In this document: piece after piece, positions 26,895 to 36,447 of the stretch
Layout of the letters: every line of letters starts with the position of its first letter
How positions within the stretch are numbered: the first letter of the stretch is position 1
Assembly: GCF_015143595.1 (NCBI RefSeq)
Contig: NZ_WYEU01000001.1
Location: forward strand, 310,001-374,000
Direction of reading: 5' to 3'
Length of the DNA stretch: 64,000 nucleotides
Origin: Sneathiella sp. P13V-1
Lineage (GTDB): Bacteria; Pseudomonadota; Alphaproteobacteria; Sneathiellales; Sneathiellaceae
The notes under the pieces: generated by a model
What the model was told of the DNA's origin: nothing
Seen by the model: the letters and a program-made list of their open reading frames with translations, nothing else
The model's database searches: none
Translations under genes and position numbers: made by a program

Positions 26895-28984
26895 TGAATT
26901 ACGGGACAATAACATCACTTGAACTTGCCCCGCTCATACCAATTGTGTGGATCGGGTTGCTCATGGGTGTTGCCGCTCTTCTTTGTGCGGCTGCTTGGTG
27001 GCTGCGTATTGGCGGCTCACTCATGCGGATTTTGGCATTTGGGCTCTTAAGTATCTACCTTCTTAAACCAGTCATGACACAGGAAAAACGCGATCCTCTT
27101 CAGGATGTCGCAATTGTCATTGTTGACAAAACTGATAGTCAAAAAATTGGAGGGAGAGAAGACGATGTTTCTAAAACTCATCAAGAGATCCACAACAGAT
27201 TAAGCGAATTTGAAAATCTTGAGATTATTACAAGCTATGTGCAAAACCCCAAAGCGGGTAGCGGCGCCGAAGATATTGGAACAGCCCTTTTTGAAAACCT
27301 GAAGGAAACTTTGAAATCAGTGGACCGGGGCCGCGTTGCAGCAACATTTCTCGTTACCGATGGTCAAATTCACGATATCCCAAAGACCACATCCGACATT
27401 TTTGATAATACCGGACCGATTCACACGGCCTTGACCGGAACCAGAAACCAAACTGATCGGGTTCTGGAACTGATTGCCCCACCCACATTTGCTCTGGTTG
27501 GTAAACCAATAACGTTGCGTTTCAAGGTAACAGATTACCCTAATCCGTCAGAGGCACGCGCAACCGTTGTCAGCATTGAAGTGGATGGTGAAATCGTCCG
27601 ACAAATGGCTGTCAGAAATGGTGAGGTGAGCGAAGTTGATATCAAGTTGCCCCATGCAGGAGCTAACCATATCGTCTTACGTGCGGTAGAAAAAGAAAAC
27701 GAAATTTCGAAGCTGAATAATTTAGCCGTCGCCCAAATCAATGCCGTCCGGGATCGCCTGAAAGTTCTACTGGTCTCGGGGGAGCCGCATATGGGAGAGC
27801 GCGGCTGGCGCAATATTCTGAAATCAGACCCCTCCGTTGATTTGGTCCATTTCACAATTTTGCGCCCACCAGAGAAACAAGATGCAACCCCTCTAAATGA
27901 ATTGTCCCTCATTCCGTTTCCAATCGTGGAATTGTTTGAAAGAAAGCTCTCTGACTTTGATCTGATTGTTTTTGATCGTTACAGAAAACGGGGCGTTCTG
28001 ACAGATCGATATTTAGATAACATCGTCAATTATGTTGCTGATGGAGGCGCCCTCTTAGAGGCCGCGGGGCCTTCATTTGCAACACCGTTGAGCCTTTACA
28101 GGACACCACTTGCCAATATCCTACCTGGCGCCCCAACCGGTGCCATTTTAGAGGCTCGATATACCCCAAAATTAAGTGACCCGGGGAAACGACATCCGGT
28201 AACTGGCAGGTTGACGTCCTCCAAAAACAGTCAAGATAACTGGGGACCCTGGTTCAGGCTGATCGATGTACGGAACAGAAATGGCACTGTCCTCATGACA
28301 GGAGCTGACGAAAAACCTCTTCTCATTTTGAACCGATTTGGTAAAGGGAGGGTTGCTCAGCTTGCCTCGGATCATGCCTGGCTTTGGGGGCACGGGTTCG
28401 AAGGCGGTGGACCGCAATCTGAGTTGTTTCGTCGGATTGCTCACTGGTTGATGAAAGAGCCGGATCTGGAAGAGGAGAAACTTACCGTCACACGGGTAGG
28501 CGGTGCGTTAAAGATTGAACGCCAATCCATGGAAGATACGGCGCGATCTGTAACTGTGGATTATCCAGACGGAACAAGGGAGACCGCGCCCTTTTCATCC
28601 TATAAAGAGGGAAAAGCCAGTGCTTCTGCACCTGTGAAAGGCATTGGCCTTTATCAGCTTAATTCCGGTGGTCTCAGAACCATGGTAGCTATTGGAAACC
28701 TCTCCCCAAAAGAGAACCGCAAGATAAGAACGACGGACGAACTTATTTTCCCGATCAGTGAAGTCACTGGAGGCGGCATGATTTGGGCAAGTGAAGAAGC
28801 CCTTCCCTCCCTTCGTTACATGTCGTCCGCTACAAATTATACCGGGCGCGGCTGGTGGGGACTTCGCCAAAATAATGCTTTCGAAATCTCAGGCTACACT
28901 CGTGACACCCTGTTCCCTGCCTGGTTTGTCCTGCTTATTCTGGTGGGCCTCCTCATGACCATCTGGTATCGGGAAAGTCGCTAA
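26891..28984 (+). CDS. Membrane protein with GATase1/vWA-like domain (last gene of moxR operon)
   Basis: 697 residues. Two N-terminal helices (about 15-40 and 42-60), a long extracytoplasmic region, and one C-terminal helix (about 672-692) before a WYRES tail. The middle contains VAIVIVDKTDSQ (vWA-like first strand, but without D-x-S-x-S), VLLVSGEPHMGERGWRNIL and FDLIVFDRYRKRGVLTD plus GGALLEAAGPSF, resembling glutamine-amidotransferase-like domains in such operons. The catalytic Cys of GATases is not evident. Overlaps the DUF4159 gene by ATGA and the convergent GNAT gene by 4 bp. Confidence 0.82.
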   Translation: MMNYGTITSLELAPLIPIVWIGLLMGVAALLCAAAWWLRIGGSLMRILAFGLLSIYLLKPVMTQEKRDPLQDVAIVIVDKTDSQKIGGREDDVSKTHQEIHNRLSEFENLEIITSYVQNPKAGSGAEDIGTALFENLKETLKSVDRGRVAATFLVTDGQIHDIPKTTSDIFDNTGPIHTALTGTRNQTDRVLELIAPPTFALVGKPITLRFKVTDYPNPSEARATVVSIEVDGEIVRQMAVRNGEVSEVDIKLPHAGANHIVLRAVEKENEISKLNNLAVAQINAVRDRLKVLLVSGEPHMGERGWRNILKSDPSVDLVHFTILRPPEKQDATPLNELSLIPFPIVELFERKLSDFDLIVFDRYRKRGVLTDRYLDNIVNYVADGGALLEAAGPSFATPLSLYRTPLANILPGAPTGAILEARYTPKLSDPGKRHPVTGRLTSSKNSQDNWGPWFRLIDVRNRNGTVLMTGADEKPLLILNRFGKGRVAQLASDHAWLWGHGFEGGGPQSELFRRIAHWLMKEPDLEEEKLTVTRVGGALKIERQSMEDTARSVTVDYPDGTRETAPFSSYKEGKASASAPVKGIGLYQLNSGGLRTMVAIGNLSPKENRKIRTTDELIFPISEVTGGGMIWASEEALPSLRYMSSATNYTGRGWWGLRQNNAFEISGYTRDTLFPAWFVLLILVGLLMTIWYRESR

Positions 28985-29496
28985 CCGCGCATCATCTCAG
29001 CTGCCGGATTTCCTGAAACCATCCCGCTAACACCGTCCAATGCACCTTCTTCCAATGGAGCGATAAGAAAACGCCGCCTTTCAACAGGACCAGGAAGCTC
29101 AAGCCCCAAATCTGCGGCGGAAACGAAACCGAACCGTTCATAATATTCAGGATCTCCGACTAGGATAACCCGCTTATGACCAAGTTTTTTGGCTTGCTCC
29201 ATGCTGTACCGAATGAGCGCAACACCTATTCCTTCTCCCTGATGAGAGGGCTGGACAGCAATGGGGCCCAATAAAATAGCATCATGCATATTTCCAACAA
29301 GAAGTGGCCAATAACGGATCGACGCCAGCAACTCACCCTCGTCTGATCGTGCAACAAGGCTCAGCTCCCAGATTGGAAACAGGTTTTTCCGCACTGTGTA
29401 TACAGTTTTTGTGAAACGATCTTTGCCGAAACACTCATCAAGCAGAATTTCGATTGTTGCCGCATCTTGCGGTTTTTCAGAGAGAATTTTAAACAT
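28981..29496 (-). CDS. GNAT-family N-acetyltransferase
   Basis: 171 residues. The acetyl-CoA site is GPIAVQPSHQGEGIGVALIRYSM (Q-x-x-G-x-G/A) near 85-107, followed by KRVILVGDPEYYERFGFVSA near 120. This matches the YhbS-like predicted acetyltransferases. I prefer ATG 29496; an upstream TTG frame adds 16 doubtful residues. The substrate is unknown. About 265 bp upstream, up to the flavin reductase start at 29763, contain no gene I can support and presumably hold the divergent promoters. Confidence 0.85.
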   Translation of the reverse strand: MFKILSEKPQDAATIEILLDECFGKDRFTKTVYTVRKNLFPIWELSLVARSDEGELLASIRYWPLLVGNMHDAILLGPIAVQPSHQGEGIGVALIRYSMEQAKKLGHKRVILVGDPEYYERFGFVSAADLGLELPGPVERRRFLIAPLEEGALDGVSGMVSGNPAAEMMRG

Positions 29497-29762
29497 GACA
29501 ATAATCCGAACAGGAAGAAATACAGGCGCCCGTTCAGGCTTCAATGTCAGTTATCAATGAAGGGAAACGGGCAGGATCAACGGTTTGCGCAGGGCAGCGC
29601 AACCTGTCGTCGTCGTCGAATTATGATCCAGTTCTCGTTCATGCTTTGCGAAATAGCATATCGGCATTCGGAGATAAACTTAAAAATTGCGCCTTGTACC
29701 ATTGATCGGGCAAATTATATTTGGAATACTCGTTCAAAACGCCATACAGGAATACTGAAAAC

Positions 29763-30404
29763 ATGTTCTATGAAGCTTCTGGCCCGCACGGACTCAAACA
29801 CAATCCATTTAAAGCCCTCGTCTCACCGCGCCCTATAGGCTGGGTCAGTAGTATGGATAAAGACGGTGATCTTAACCTCGCACCGTTCAGTTTTTTTAAT
29901 GCGATCGCGGATAATCCCCCTCAGGTGGTTCTTGGGGTTAATGGCCCACATCCTGAAGGCGGATCAAAAGATACACTGTCCAATATTCGTGAAACCGAAG
30001 AATTTGTGGTCAATCTGGTATCATATGAACTTCGGGATGCCATGAATGCGACATCTGAAATGGTCGCGCGCAAGGTGAACGAGTTTGAATTAGGTGGGCT
30101 AACGTCGGCGCCTTCGAAAATGATTAAGGTCCCGCGCGTCAAAGAAAGCCCAGCTAATCTGGAATGCAAACTCCAACAAATTATCGAGTTGCCAACCAAT
30201 AATCCGGATCACATCAACAGCATGATCATTGGCGAGGTCGTTGGCATCCACATTGATGATGCGGTTATCGATGATGGTATGGTGAATATGGAGAAATACC
30301 AGCTTTTGGCGCGCCTTGGCTATAAAGACTACACTTACGTCAATAACGTGTTCAGTCTGGATCGTCCGGATCAGGAAGCCCAGAACAAATACCTCAATCG
30401 CTAA
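29763..30404 (+). CDS. Flavin reductase-like FMN-binding protein
   Basis: 213 residues of the flavin reductase (FMN-binding split barrel, DIM6/NTAB) family: KALVSPRPIGWVSSMDKDGDLNLAPFSFFNAIADNPPQVV near the N-terminus is the FMN-binding signature. It could supply reduced FMN to a monooxygenase or reduce another substrate. ATG 29763 has AGGAA 9 bp upstream and begins the typical MFYEA sequence. Its stop overlaps the convergent DUF1194 gene by 4 bp. Confidence 0.87.
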   Translation: MFYEASGPHGLKHNPFKALVSPRPIGWVSSMDKDGDLNLAPFSFFNAIADNPPQVVLGVNGPHPEGGSKDTLSNIRETEEFVVNLVSYELRDAMNATSEMVARKVNEFELGGLTSAPSKMIKVPRVKESPANLECKLQQIIELPTNNPDHINSMIIGEVVGIHIDDAVIDDGMVNMEKYQLLARLGYKDYTYVNNVFSLDRPDQEAQNKYLNR

Positions 30405-31093
30405 CTGCCATACCAGTTGCCGCGAATTTCCCTAACCAATTTACGTAAAATTGCTTTTGGGAAGGCTTTGAAATCCGGTGCAGATTCTACAAAAGAGCCT
30501 GCGCCGACAATGACATTTTTCATGTAGTAAAAATCAAGTTCGGGCACTTCGTTCAGGATCGTCACCCCGTTGATGGTAACACCCCGTTTCAATGCCAATT
30601 GCTTTGCGGCAGCTAGATCTGCACCATGGCTTTGCTTGCCGTCACCAGAAACATCAATAACCCGTCTAAGCGCCGTGCCGGGTGCACTGTTAAACATCGC
30701 CAATGAGGCAACGATCGCATCTGCAATAGCAGTACCACCTGCCGGAAATCTCCGCGGCACATATTCCAATCGGTCCGCAAATGCCCCAAGATCCTTCGCA
30801 CTTTGAAGCACTATCCAATTAGTGACAGGTTCCGCTTGTTCGGGATTTGCCCACTGCAGCATAGCAACCGCAATCCTGCCGTTTTTGCCGCTTTTAATGG
30901 CTTCCAGAATTGCGGGATCACGAAAAGCAGAAACATATCCCCGCATCTGCTGATCAAACTCCCTGTAATCAATACTGGAAGACACATCCACTGCCAGAAC
31001 CAGATGCAAGTCCACTTCTTCGGCAATCACCTGGCGGCAAAATCCTATTAGAACAGACAAAGACAATAAGGAAGACATTAAAAGTCGAAACAT
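30401..31093 (-). CDS. DUF1194 vWA-like secreted protein
   Basis: 230 residues. A signal peptide (about 1-24) precedes a von Willebrand A-like domain: LHLVLAVDVSSSIDYREFDQQ holds an intact MIDAS D-x-S-x-S, and VIDVSGDGKQSHG holds the later Asp. DUF1194 is common in alphaproteobacteria, with no known role. The chosen ATG 31093 lies inside a long inverted repeat (31088-31139); the longer reading frame from 31135 would translate that repeat. It follows the TRAP transporter genes on the same strand. Confidence 0.85.
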   Translation of the reverse strand: MFRLLMSSLLSLSVLIGFCRQVIAEEVDLHLVLAVDVSSSIDYREFDQQMRGYVSAFRDPAILEAIKSGKNGRIAVAMLQWANPEQAEPVTNWIVLQSAKDLGAFADRLEYVPRRFPAGGTAIADAIVASLAMFNSAPGTALRRVIDVSGDGKQSHGADLAAAKQLALKRGVTINGVTILNEVPELDFYYMKNVIVGAGSFVESAPDFKAFPKAILRKLVREIRGNWYGS

Positions 31094-31139
31094 GATCCAG
31101 CCCGGTTGATATCCAACCATGATAGGCCGGATCATGTTT
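31088..31139. repeat. Large inverted repeat over the DUF1194 start
   Basis: An 11-bp perfect arm AAACATGATCC (31088-31098) matches GGATCATGTTT (31129-31139). Nested inside are GCC / GGC and GGTTG / CAACC, with a short loop, so almost the whole 52 bases can fold. On the minus strand the second arm contains the proposed ATG and the GGA of its ribosome site. It may be a weak terminator for the TRAP operon or a translational switch. Confidence 0.6.
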
Positions 31140-31153
31140 AAACTATGGCACCT

Positions 31154-32551
31154 TTATCCCTTTTTCAAACCATCCAGAAACTCAGGTAAGAACAGAGAAA
31201 TTTCCGGGATATAGGTGACCAGTATCAGGAAGAATAAAAGCAAACCGAGCCAAGGCAATGCTGCCTTCACAACCCACAAAATACTTCGCCCCGTAATCCC
31301 GGCGGTCACAAACAGATTAAGCCCCACCGGCGGGGTGATCATACCGATTTCCATATTGACCACCATGATGATGCCAAGGTGAATTGGATCAATTCCATAC
31401 TGCAACGCAATGGGGAACAGGATGGGAGCCATGATCAACAGGATCGCTGACGGTTCCATAAAGTTACCCGCCGCGAGCAATAACAAGTTCATGACGATCA
31501 GGAAACCCCAAGCGGGCAACCCCATACCTGTAATAACCTCAGCAATGATATGCGGGATCCGTTCAGTGGTCAGTACATGGGCGAACAGCATTGCGTTTGC
31601 GATGATAAACAGCAGAACAAAGCTCACCTTTGCGCCATCTAAAACAACCTTCTGAACATCTTTCGAAAAGAAACTTACCGGCAAGGCAACAAGTGATTGC
31701 CCTGTATTTCGGACAATCGCCGCGCCGATGCTCTCCCCGTCTTTGCGCCAGGGAATTCCTTTCAAAGGCCCCATGTCCCGGTAGCCTACAACAGCGATTG
31801 CGAAGGCATAAAACGCTGACACCGCCGCAGCCTCCGTGGGACTAGCCACACCGCCATAAATTGCGCCAAGAATAATGAAGATAAGTAATATCCCGCCCGA
31901 CGCACTAAAAGCAGAGGAGAAAAACTCTCTCGCCGTTGCCCTGGGCTGTGCAGGTAATCCTTTCACTTTGGCATAGATGTAGATGGCGATCATCAGCAAC
32001 AATCCCATCATGATGCCCGGGATGAAGCCCGCCATAAACATGCGCGCAGCTGATACTTCTGTTGCAGCTGCATAAACCAGCATCACAATGGACGGTGGGA
32101 TCAAGATACCCAAAGTCCCTGCATTGGAGATAACACCCGCAGCAAAACTTTCAGGATACCCTGTGCGGACCATTCCTGCGATCACAATAGAGCCGATTGC
32201 CGCCACTGTTGCTGGAGAGGAGCCTGACACCGCCGCAAATAACATGCACGCGAGAACAGAAGCCATGGCAAGGCCGCCCTGAATATGCCCAACACCCGCA
32301 TTGGCAAAACGGATCAAACGTCTTGCCACACCACCCGTTGACAGAAATGCACTGGAGAGAACAAAAAACGGGATCGCAAGAAGGGTGTAATGTTCCGTGA
32401 GGTTATCGATGAATTTCAAACCCATCGACGCGATACTGTCACCGGAGAGGAAGTAAATCGTGACAACGCTTGAAAAACCAAGCGCAATTGCGATCGGCAT
32501 TCCCATAAACATACATAGGAATAATAAGATGAAGAGAACCGCAGCCGTCAT
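31154..32551 (-). CDS. dctM: TRAP transporter large permease (DctM)
   Basis: 465 residues with about twelve membrane helices. Family landmarks are LFLCMFMGMPIAIALG at the N-terminus, GTLGILIPPSIVMLVYAAATE near 145, EAAAVSAFYAF near 235, and VNMEIGMITPPVGLNLFV near 395. It forms the sodium-driven membrane core of a TRAP importer together with the DctQ and DctP proteins encoded upstream; it overlaps dctQ by 4 bp (ATGA). The substrate class (C4-dicarboxylate or other organic acid) cannot be fixed by sequence. Confidence 0.95.
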   Translation of the reverse strand: MTAAVLFILLFLCMFMGMPIAIALGFSSVVTIYFLSGDSIASMGLKFIDNLTEHYTLLAIPFFVLSSAFLSTGGVARRLIRFANAGVGHIQGGLAMASVLACMLFAAVSGSSPATVAAIGSIVIAGMVRTGYPESFAAGVISNAGTLGILIPPSIVMLVYAAATEVSAARMFMAGFIPGIMMGLLLMIAIYIYAKVKGLPAQPRATAREFFSSAFSASGGILLIFIILGAIYGGVASPTEAAAVSAFYAFAIAVVGYRDMGPLKGIPWRKDGESIGAAIVRNTGQSLVALPVSFFSKDVQKVVLDGAKVSFVLLFIIANAMLFAHVLTTERIPHIIAEVITGMGLPAWGFLIVMNLLLLAAGNFMEPSAILLIMAPILFPIALQYGIDPIHLGIIMVVNMEIGMITPPVGLNLFVTAGITGRSILWVVKAALPWLGLLLFFLILVTYIPEISLFLPEFLDGLKKG

Positions 32552-33090
32552 TTGCCTGCCTCCTCTTCATTCTTGATGCCAATTTCTTCCAGCGCCTCTT
32601 TCGCTTCATCCGCAAGATGGAAGCCATCCTCTTTGCCGATGATCATTTTCCAAAGCAGCTCACCAAAGCGTATAAACAGCAGCCCAAAACCAATCACCAG
32701 AATCGAATGAGCCACCCACTTTGGGAACTCCATGTCTTCCAGCTCAAGATTGATTTTATAAATCTTCGCCAGATATTCCCATGACCCGATAAATAAAAGG
32801 GCGCAATAGAACATGCACATCAAAACGGCGGCGATAGAAATCAACCGGCGTGTGTTGGGAGGAAATTTTTTAACAAATACATCAACACCGATATGGGCAC
32901 CAACGCGCACACCATAAGACGCACCCAGCAAGACAAACCAGCCCGACACTAGAAGGGTTAGTTCCTGTATCCACAAAAATCCGGCATTGAAACCAAATCG
33001 CATGACCACTTCCAGAAACACCAGAAATGTCATACTGACGAGAAGGAGGGAAATTAACCCCTCCTCCGCTTTATCAAAAATGTTACGCAA
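32548..33090 (-). CDS. dctQ: TRAP transporter small permease (DctQ)
   Basis: 180 residues with four membrane helices (about 12-34, 45-65, 85-107, 128-148) and the family-type FLWIQELTLLVSGWFVLLGASYGVR segment. The C-terminal 30 residues are charged and cytoplasmic. It is the small membrane subunit that joins DctM in TRAP transporters, and the gene lies between dctP (35 bp) and dctM (4-bp overlap). Confidence 0.93.
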   Translation of the reverse strand: MRNIFDKAEEGLISLLLVSMTFLVFLEVVMRFGFNAGFLWIQELTLLVSGWFVLLGASYGVRVGAHIGVDVFVKKFPPNTRRLISIAAVLMCMFYCALLFIGSWEYLAKIYKINLELEDMEFPKWVAHSILVIGFGLLFIRFGELLWKMIIGKEDGFHLADEAKEALEEIGIKNEEEAGK

Positions 33091-33125
33091 AGTGGGTCTC
33101 CGCGATTTAAAAGAACCGCAGAAGA

Positions 33126-34109
33126 TTAGTTATTGGAAGCAACCGCTGCGTCGATAAGATCCTGACCAATTTGATCTGCAAATTTCGCCCAAACAGGTTT
33201 CATCGCATCGACCCATTTGGCGCGCTCAGCATCGCTCAGCTCAAGAATTGTGGAGATACCGGAATCTTCAATTCTTTTCCGGTCACTGGAGACTTTCTCC
33301 GCGGCAATCATGTTACCATGCGCAATCGCATCCTTCATCGCCGCATTTAAGACAGCGCGATCAGCGTCCGGAACACTGTTCCAGAACTCAGCGGATGTCA
33401 CCACAAGGTAATCAATCAACCCGTGGTTTGAGGCTGTGATATGTTTCTGTACTTCAAAGAACTTCTTGGAAAAAATGTTGGACCAAGTGTTTTCCTGACC
33501 ATCAATACCTTTTGTCTGCAAAAGCAAGAACACTTCAGAAAACGGCTTTTTAAGTGGCAAAGCACCTATAGCTTCAAACTGAGCAGCCAAAACATCAGAC
33601 GCTTGAATGCGGAATTTCAATCCGTTTGCATCTGTTGGATTGCGAAGTTCACTATTTGCAGAAAGTTGCTTCAGACCATTATGCAGATATCCAAGGCCCA
33701 GCAGGCCTTTGCTTTCCATGGATGCCAGAAGCTCCTGTCCCTTTGGTCCGCTTTGGAATTTTTCTACAGCTGTCATGTCTTTAAACAGGAACGGTAGATC
33801 AAAAACCTGTAGTTTTTTCGTATACTTATTGAATTTGGAAAGTGACGGCGCAGCAATCTGAACATCACCAAGCAGCATGGCTTCAAGAACTTTACCATCA
33901 CCAAAAAGCTGAGAGTTTGGGTAAACTTCGACAACATACTTCCCTGCAAGTTTGCTCTCGACCAGTTCCTTAAAGCGAAGCGCCATCTGACCTTTAGGTG
34001 TGTTTTCCGCAACAACATGAGAAAACTTAATTTTCACAGGCTCAGCAGAGACTATTCCTGCCGCAAGCGTCATAGCAGCGGCAACTGCCGCAGTAACGAG
34101 TTTATACAT
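33126..34109 (-). CDS. dctP: TRAP transporter substrate-binding protein (DctP)
   Basis: 327 residues. A Sec signal peptide (about 1-22) is followed by a DctP-type solute receptor: KIKFSHVVAENTPKGQMALRFKELVE, the ligand-binding LKFRIQASDVL with the conserved Arg that contacts the carboxylate (about 165), and TKGIDGQENTWSNIF near 210. Organic acids are the usual ligands. It is first gene of the dctPQM order. No DctBD-type two-component genes lie nearby. Confidence 0.94.
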   Translation of the reverse strand: MYKLVTAAVAAAMTLAAGIVSAEPVKIKFSHVVAENTPKGQMALRFKELVESKLAGKYVVEVYPNSQLFGDGKVLEAMLLGDVQIAAPSLSKFNKYTKKLQVFDLPFLFKDMTAVEKFQSGPKGQELLASMESKGLLGLGYLHNGLKQLSANSELRNPTDANGLKFRIQASDVLAAQFEAIGALPLKKPFSEVFLLLQTKGIDGQENTWSNIFSKKFFEVQKHITASNHGLIDYLVVTSAEFWNSVPDADRAVLNAAMKDAIAHGNMIAAEKVSSDRKRIEDSGISTILELSDAERAKWVDAMKPVWAKFADQIGQDLIDAAVASNN

Positions 34110-34415
34110 GTATTCCTCCCTTGATTTGGAATATTCAAATTAGATTTTTGTTTTAGAGAATATATTTATAACGTTAGCCTCTCAAGGCTGTTTTTTTCTG
34201 ACATGAAAACACAGTTCAAAATTACTGAGAACAAAGTTGCACCTGTGAGGTTCGGGGAGTAGGCTAATAGCATCAGCTAACGCTCGATATGTAGTTGAAA
34301 ATCAGCCTTTCTGTAGATGTTCCAGTACCAAGTATTCCATATATAAAAAATTCCCGAACTGACAGGGAATGCCGTCGACAGTTTATCGTCTTTCGCAATC
34401 AGGAAGAGAGAACCC
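34110..34415. other. Divergent intergenic region between dctP and the AsmA gene
   Basis: About 306 bp without a supportable gene. It should hold the promoters of dctP (leftward) and of the AsmA-family gene (rightward). I see no convincing operator palindrome, riboswitch or sigma-54 site. Confidence 0.5.
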
Positions 34416-36401
34416 ATGAAAAAAGCGCTTTACGCGGTTTTGATACTTGTTGGATTAGTCATCGCAGCCGTTATCGCCCTGCCGTTTCTCATACCCGCTG
34501 AAAGACTGAAAGAAGAACTCATTCTTGCTGTTGGCGACGCCACAGGACGAACGTTGTCCATTGATGGTGAGTTAGGTGTCAGCTTTTTCCCAACCTTGGG
34601 CCTTACTGCCTCAAAAGTGTCTTTGTCGAACTCTCCGCAAAGCTCCAAGCCAAATATGGCCAGTATCGATGACTTAACCGTTGCGCTAAACCTGATGCCG
34701 CTCTTGAGCGGCAATGTATCCGTCGACAAATTTATCCTGACTAAACCTGTGATTAGTCTGGAAGTTGACAAAAACGGGAAGAAAAACTGGGAATTTGAAA
34801 CGGCAGCAAAAGAAGAAGCTCCTAAAGAAAGTGATGCGACTTCTTCTGATGGAGGCTCAGGACTAGGGATTTCGGATTTGAACCTTGGTGATGTTCGTAT
34901 CGTTGATGGTGCAATCAGCTATATCGATGCACAGAACAATGTGACCCATGAAGTGACAAACGCCAATTTAACATTGGACCTTCGCGGCCTTGATCAACCT
35001 TTTAAAACAGAAGGGTCTGCGGATTGGCAAGGTGAGACAATTACTCTCAACACAGAAGTTGGAGCTTTGCGCGCCCTTTTGGAAAACAAGTCAACTTCAG
35101 TTGCCGCAAATGTTTCCTCCACAAAGGTTACACTGGATTTCAACGGTGAGGTTGCAAAGCTGGATCCGCTTGCAGTTGGCGGGAAAGTTAATCTGGCGAT
35201 CCCGTCACTTAAAGATCTGACCGCATGGGTTGGCTCTCCCATGGAAGCTCGGGAGGGCACTTTTGGCCCTGTTTCCATTGAAGGAAATGTTGCCGTAAAG
35301 GGGACTACGTACAGCTTCTCAGACGCTAAGATGGCCTTTGATCAGATCACCGGCACGGGAAGTTTTTCCGCAGATACCGGTGGTGCGGTTCCAATGCTAA
35401 CCGGCATTCTCGACATCCCTGCACTGGATGTAAATCCATACCTACCTGAAGGAACAGGCGAGGCTTCTAAACCTGCTGAAAGTGCTGAAAAACCTATAAA
35501 TAGCGACGAAAAATGGGATAGCACGCCTATCGACCTGTCTGGCCTCAAAGCTGTCAATGCGGACCTCAAACTCAAAGTCCAGAAAATCCTTGTTCAGAAA
35601 GTTAAGATAGATTCAAGTCAAGTATTTGCAAATCTAAAAAACGGTGTACTCAACCTGAGACTAGGTGAGCTTGCTTTGTATGAAGGGAAGGGAACAGGCG
35701 AAGTGGTTTTGGATGCCAGTTCATCTGTTGCAAAACTTTCTGAAAGCTTCAATCTTGAAGGGCTTCAACTACTTCCTTTCCTAACTGATGCCGCAGATTT
35801 TGATAAGCTTGAAGGCACTGGTCGATTTGATTTCGCAATCACAACATCAGGTCAGTCCCAGAAAGACATGGTCGAGAAACTTAACGGCAAGGGCTCCTTC
35901 CTGTTCAATGATGGGGCCATTAACGGCATTAATCTGGCTGCCATGGCCCGGAATGTCACAAGTGCCTTCACAGATAGCGGTGGGGCGCAGAAAACTGACT
36001 TTGCGGAATTTAGCGGCTCCTACACAATTACCAATGGTCTTGTTGAAAATAGCGACCTGAAACTGCTTAATCCATTTATTCGGGTTACTGGTAAAGGCAC
36101 AGCCAATATGCCACCTAAAACGGTAGATTACCGGGTGGAGCCAAAAGTCACGGCTTCCACCGAAGGGCAAGGCGGCAAAGATGCTGGCGGCCTCATGATC
36201 CCGATTTTGATCACAGGCAGCTGGGAAGATCCAAAGTTCGCGCCTGATCTGGCCGGCACTATCGGAAATGTTGCGGATCCTAAAGCCTTGAAGGAAAATC
36301 TTGAAAATGTCAGCAAAGAAAAGCTGAAAGAGCAGCTCGGTGGTGGCGATATCAAAGATACCCTCAAAAAAGGTCTCGGCGGGTTCCTCGGCAAACAATA
36401 A
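34416..36401 (+). CDS. AsmA-family inner-membrane/periplasmic protein
   Basis: 661 residues. One N-terminal anchor helix (about 5-25) and a long beta-rich periplasmic region with the AsmA N-terminal features (GRTLSIDGELGVSFFPTLGLTASKVSLSN, about 45-73) and the AsmA_2-type C-terminal part (KLEGTGRFDFAITTSGQSQKDMVEKLNGKGSF, then NPFIRVTGKGTANMP). AsmA proteins are lipid-transfer-like bridge proteins affecting outer-membrane composition. AGGAAGAGAG is the ribosome site. A strong terminator follows. It is the second AsmA-type gene in the window; the one at 6.3 kb is much shorter. Confidence 0.9.
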   Translation: MKKALYAVLILVGLVIAAVIALPFLIPAERLKEELILAVGDATGRTLSIDGELGVSFFPTLGLTASKVSLSNSPQSSKPNMASIDDLTVALNLMPLLSGNVSVDKFILTKPVISLEVDKNGKKNWEFETAAKEEAPKESDATSSDGGSGLGISDLNLGDVRIVDGAISYIDAQNNVTHEVTNANLTLDLRGLDQPFKTEGSADWQGETITLNTEVGALRALLENKSTSVAANVSSTKVTLDFNGEVAKLDPLAVGGKVNLAIPSLKDLTAWVGSPMEAREGTFGPVSIEGNVAVKGTTYSFSDAKMAFDQITGTGSFSADTGGAVPMLTGILDIPALDVNPYLPEGTGEASKPAESAEKPINSDEKWDSTPIDLSGLKAVNADLKLKVQKILVQKVKIDSSQVFANLKNGVLNLRLGELALYEGKGTGEVVLDASSSVAKLSESFNLEGLQLLPFLTDAADFDKLEGTGRFDFAITTSGQSQKDMVEKLNGKGSFLFNDGAINGINLAAMARNVTSAFTDSGGAQKTDFAEFSGSYTITNGLVENSDLKLLNPFIRVTGKGTANMPPKTVDYRVEPKVTASTEGQGGKDAGGLMIPILITGSWEDPKFAPDLAGTIGNVADPKALKENLENVSKEKLKEQLGGGDIKDTLKKGLGGFLGKQ

Positions 36402-36429
36402 AAAGAGGGGCCGGTTAAGGCCCCTCTTT
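36402..36429. terminator. Bidirectional terminator between AsmA and rhodanese genes
   Basis: An 11-bp perfect stem (AAAGAGGGGCC / GGCCCCTCTTT) with a 6-nt loop lies 1 bp past the AsmA stop and 19 bp beyond the convergent rhodanese stop. A/T runs on both flanks suit termination in either direction. Confidence 0.85.
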
Positions 36430-36447
36430 CCCACTCCATCCTCGAAA

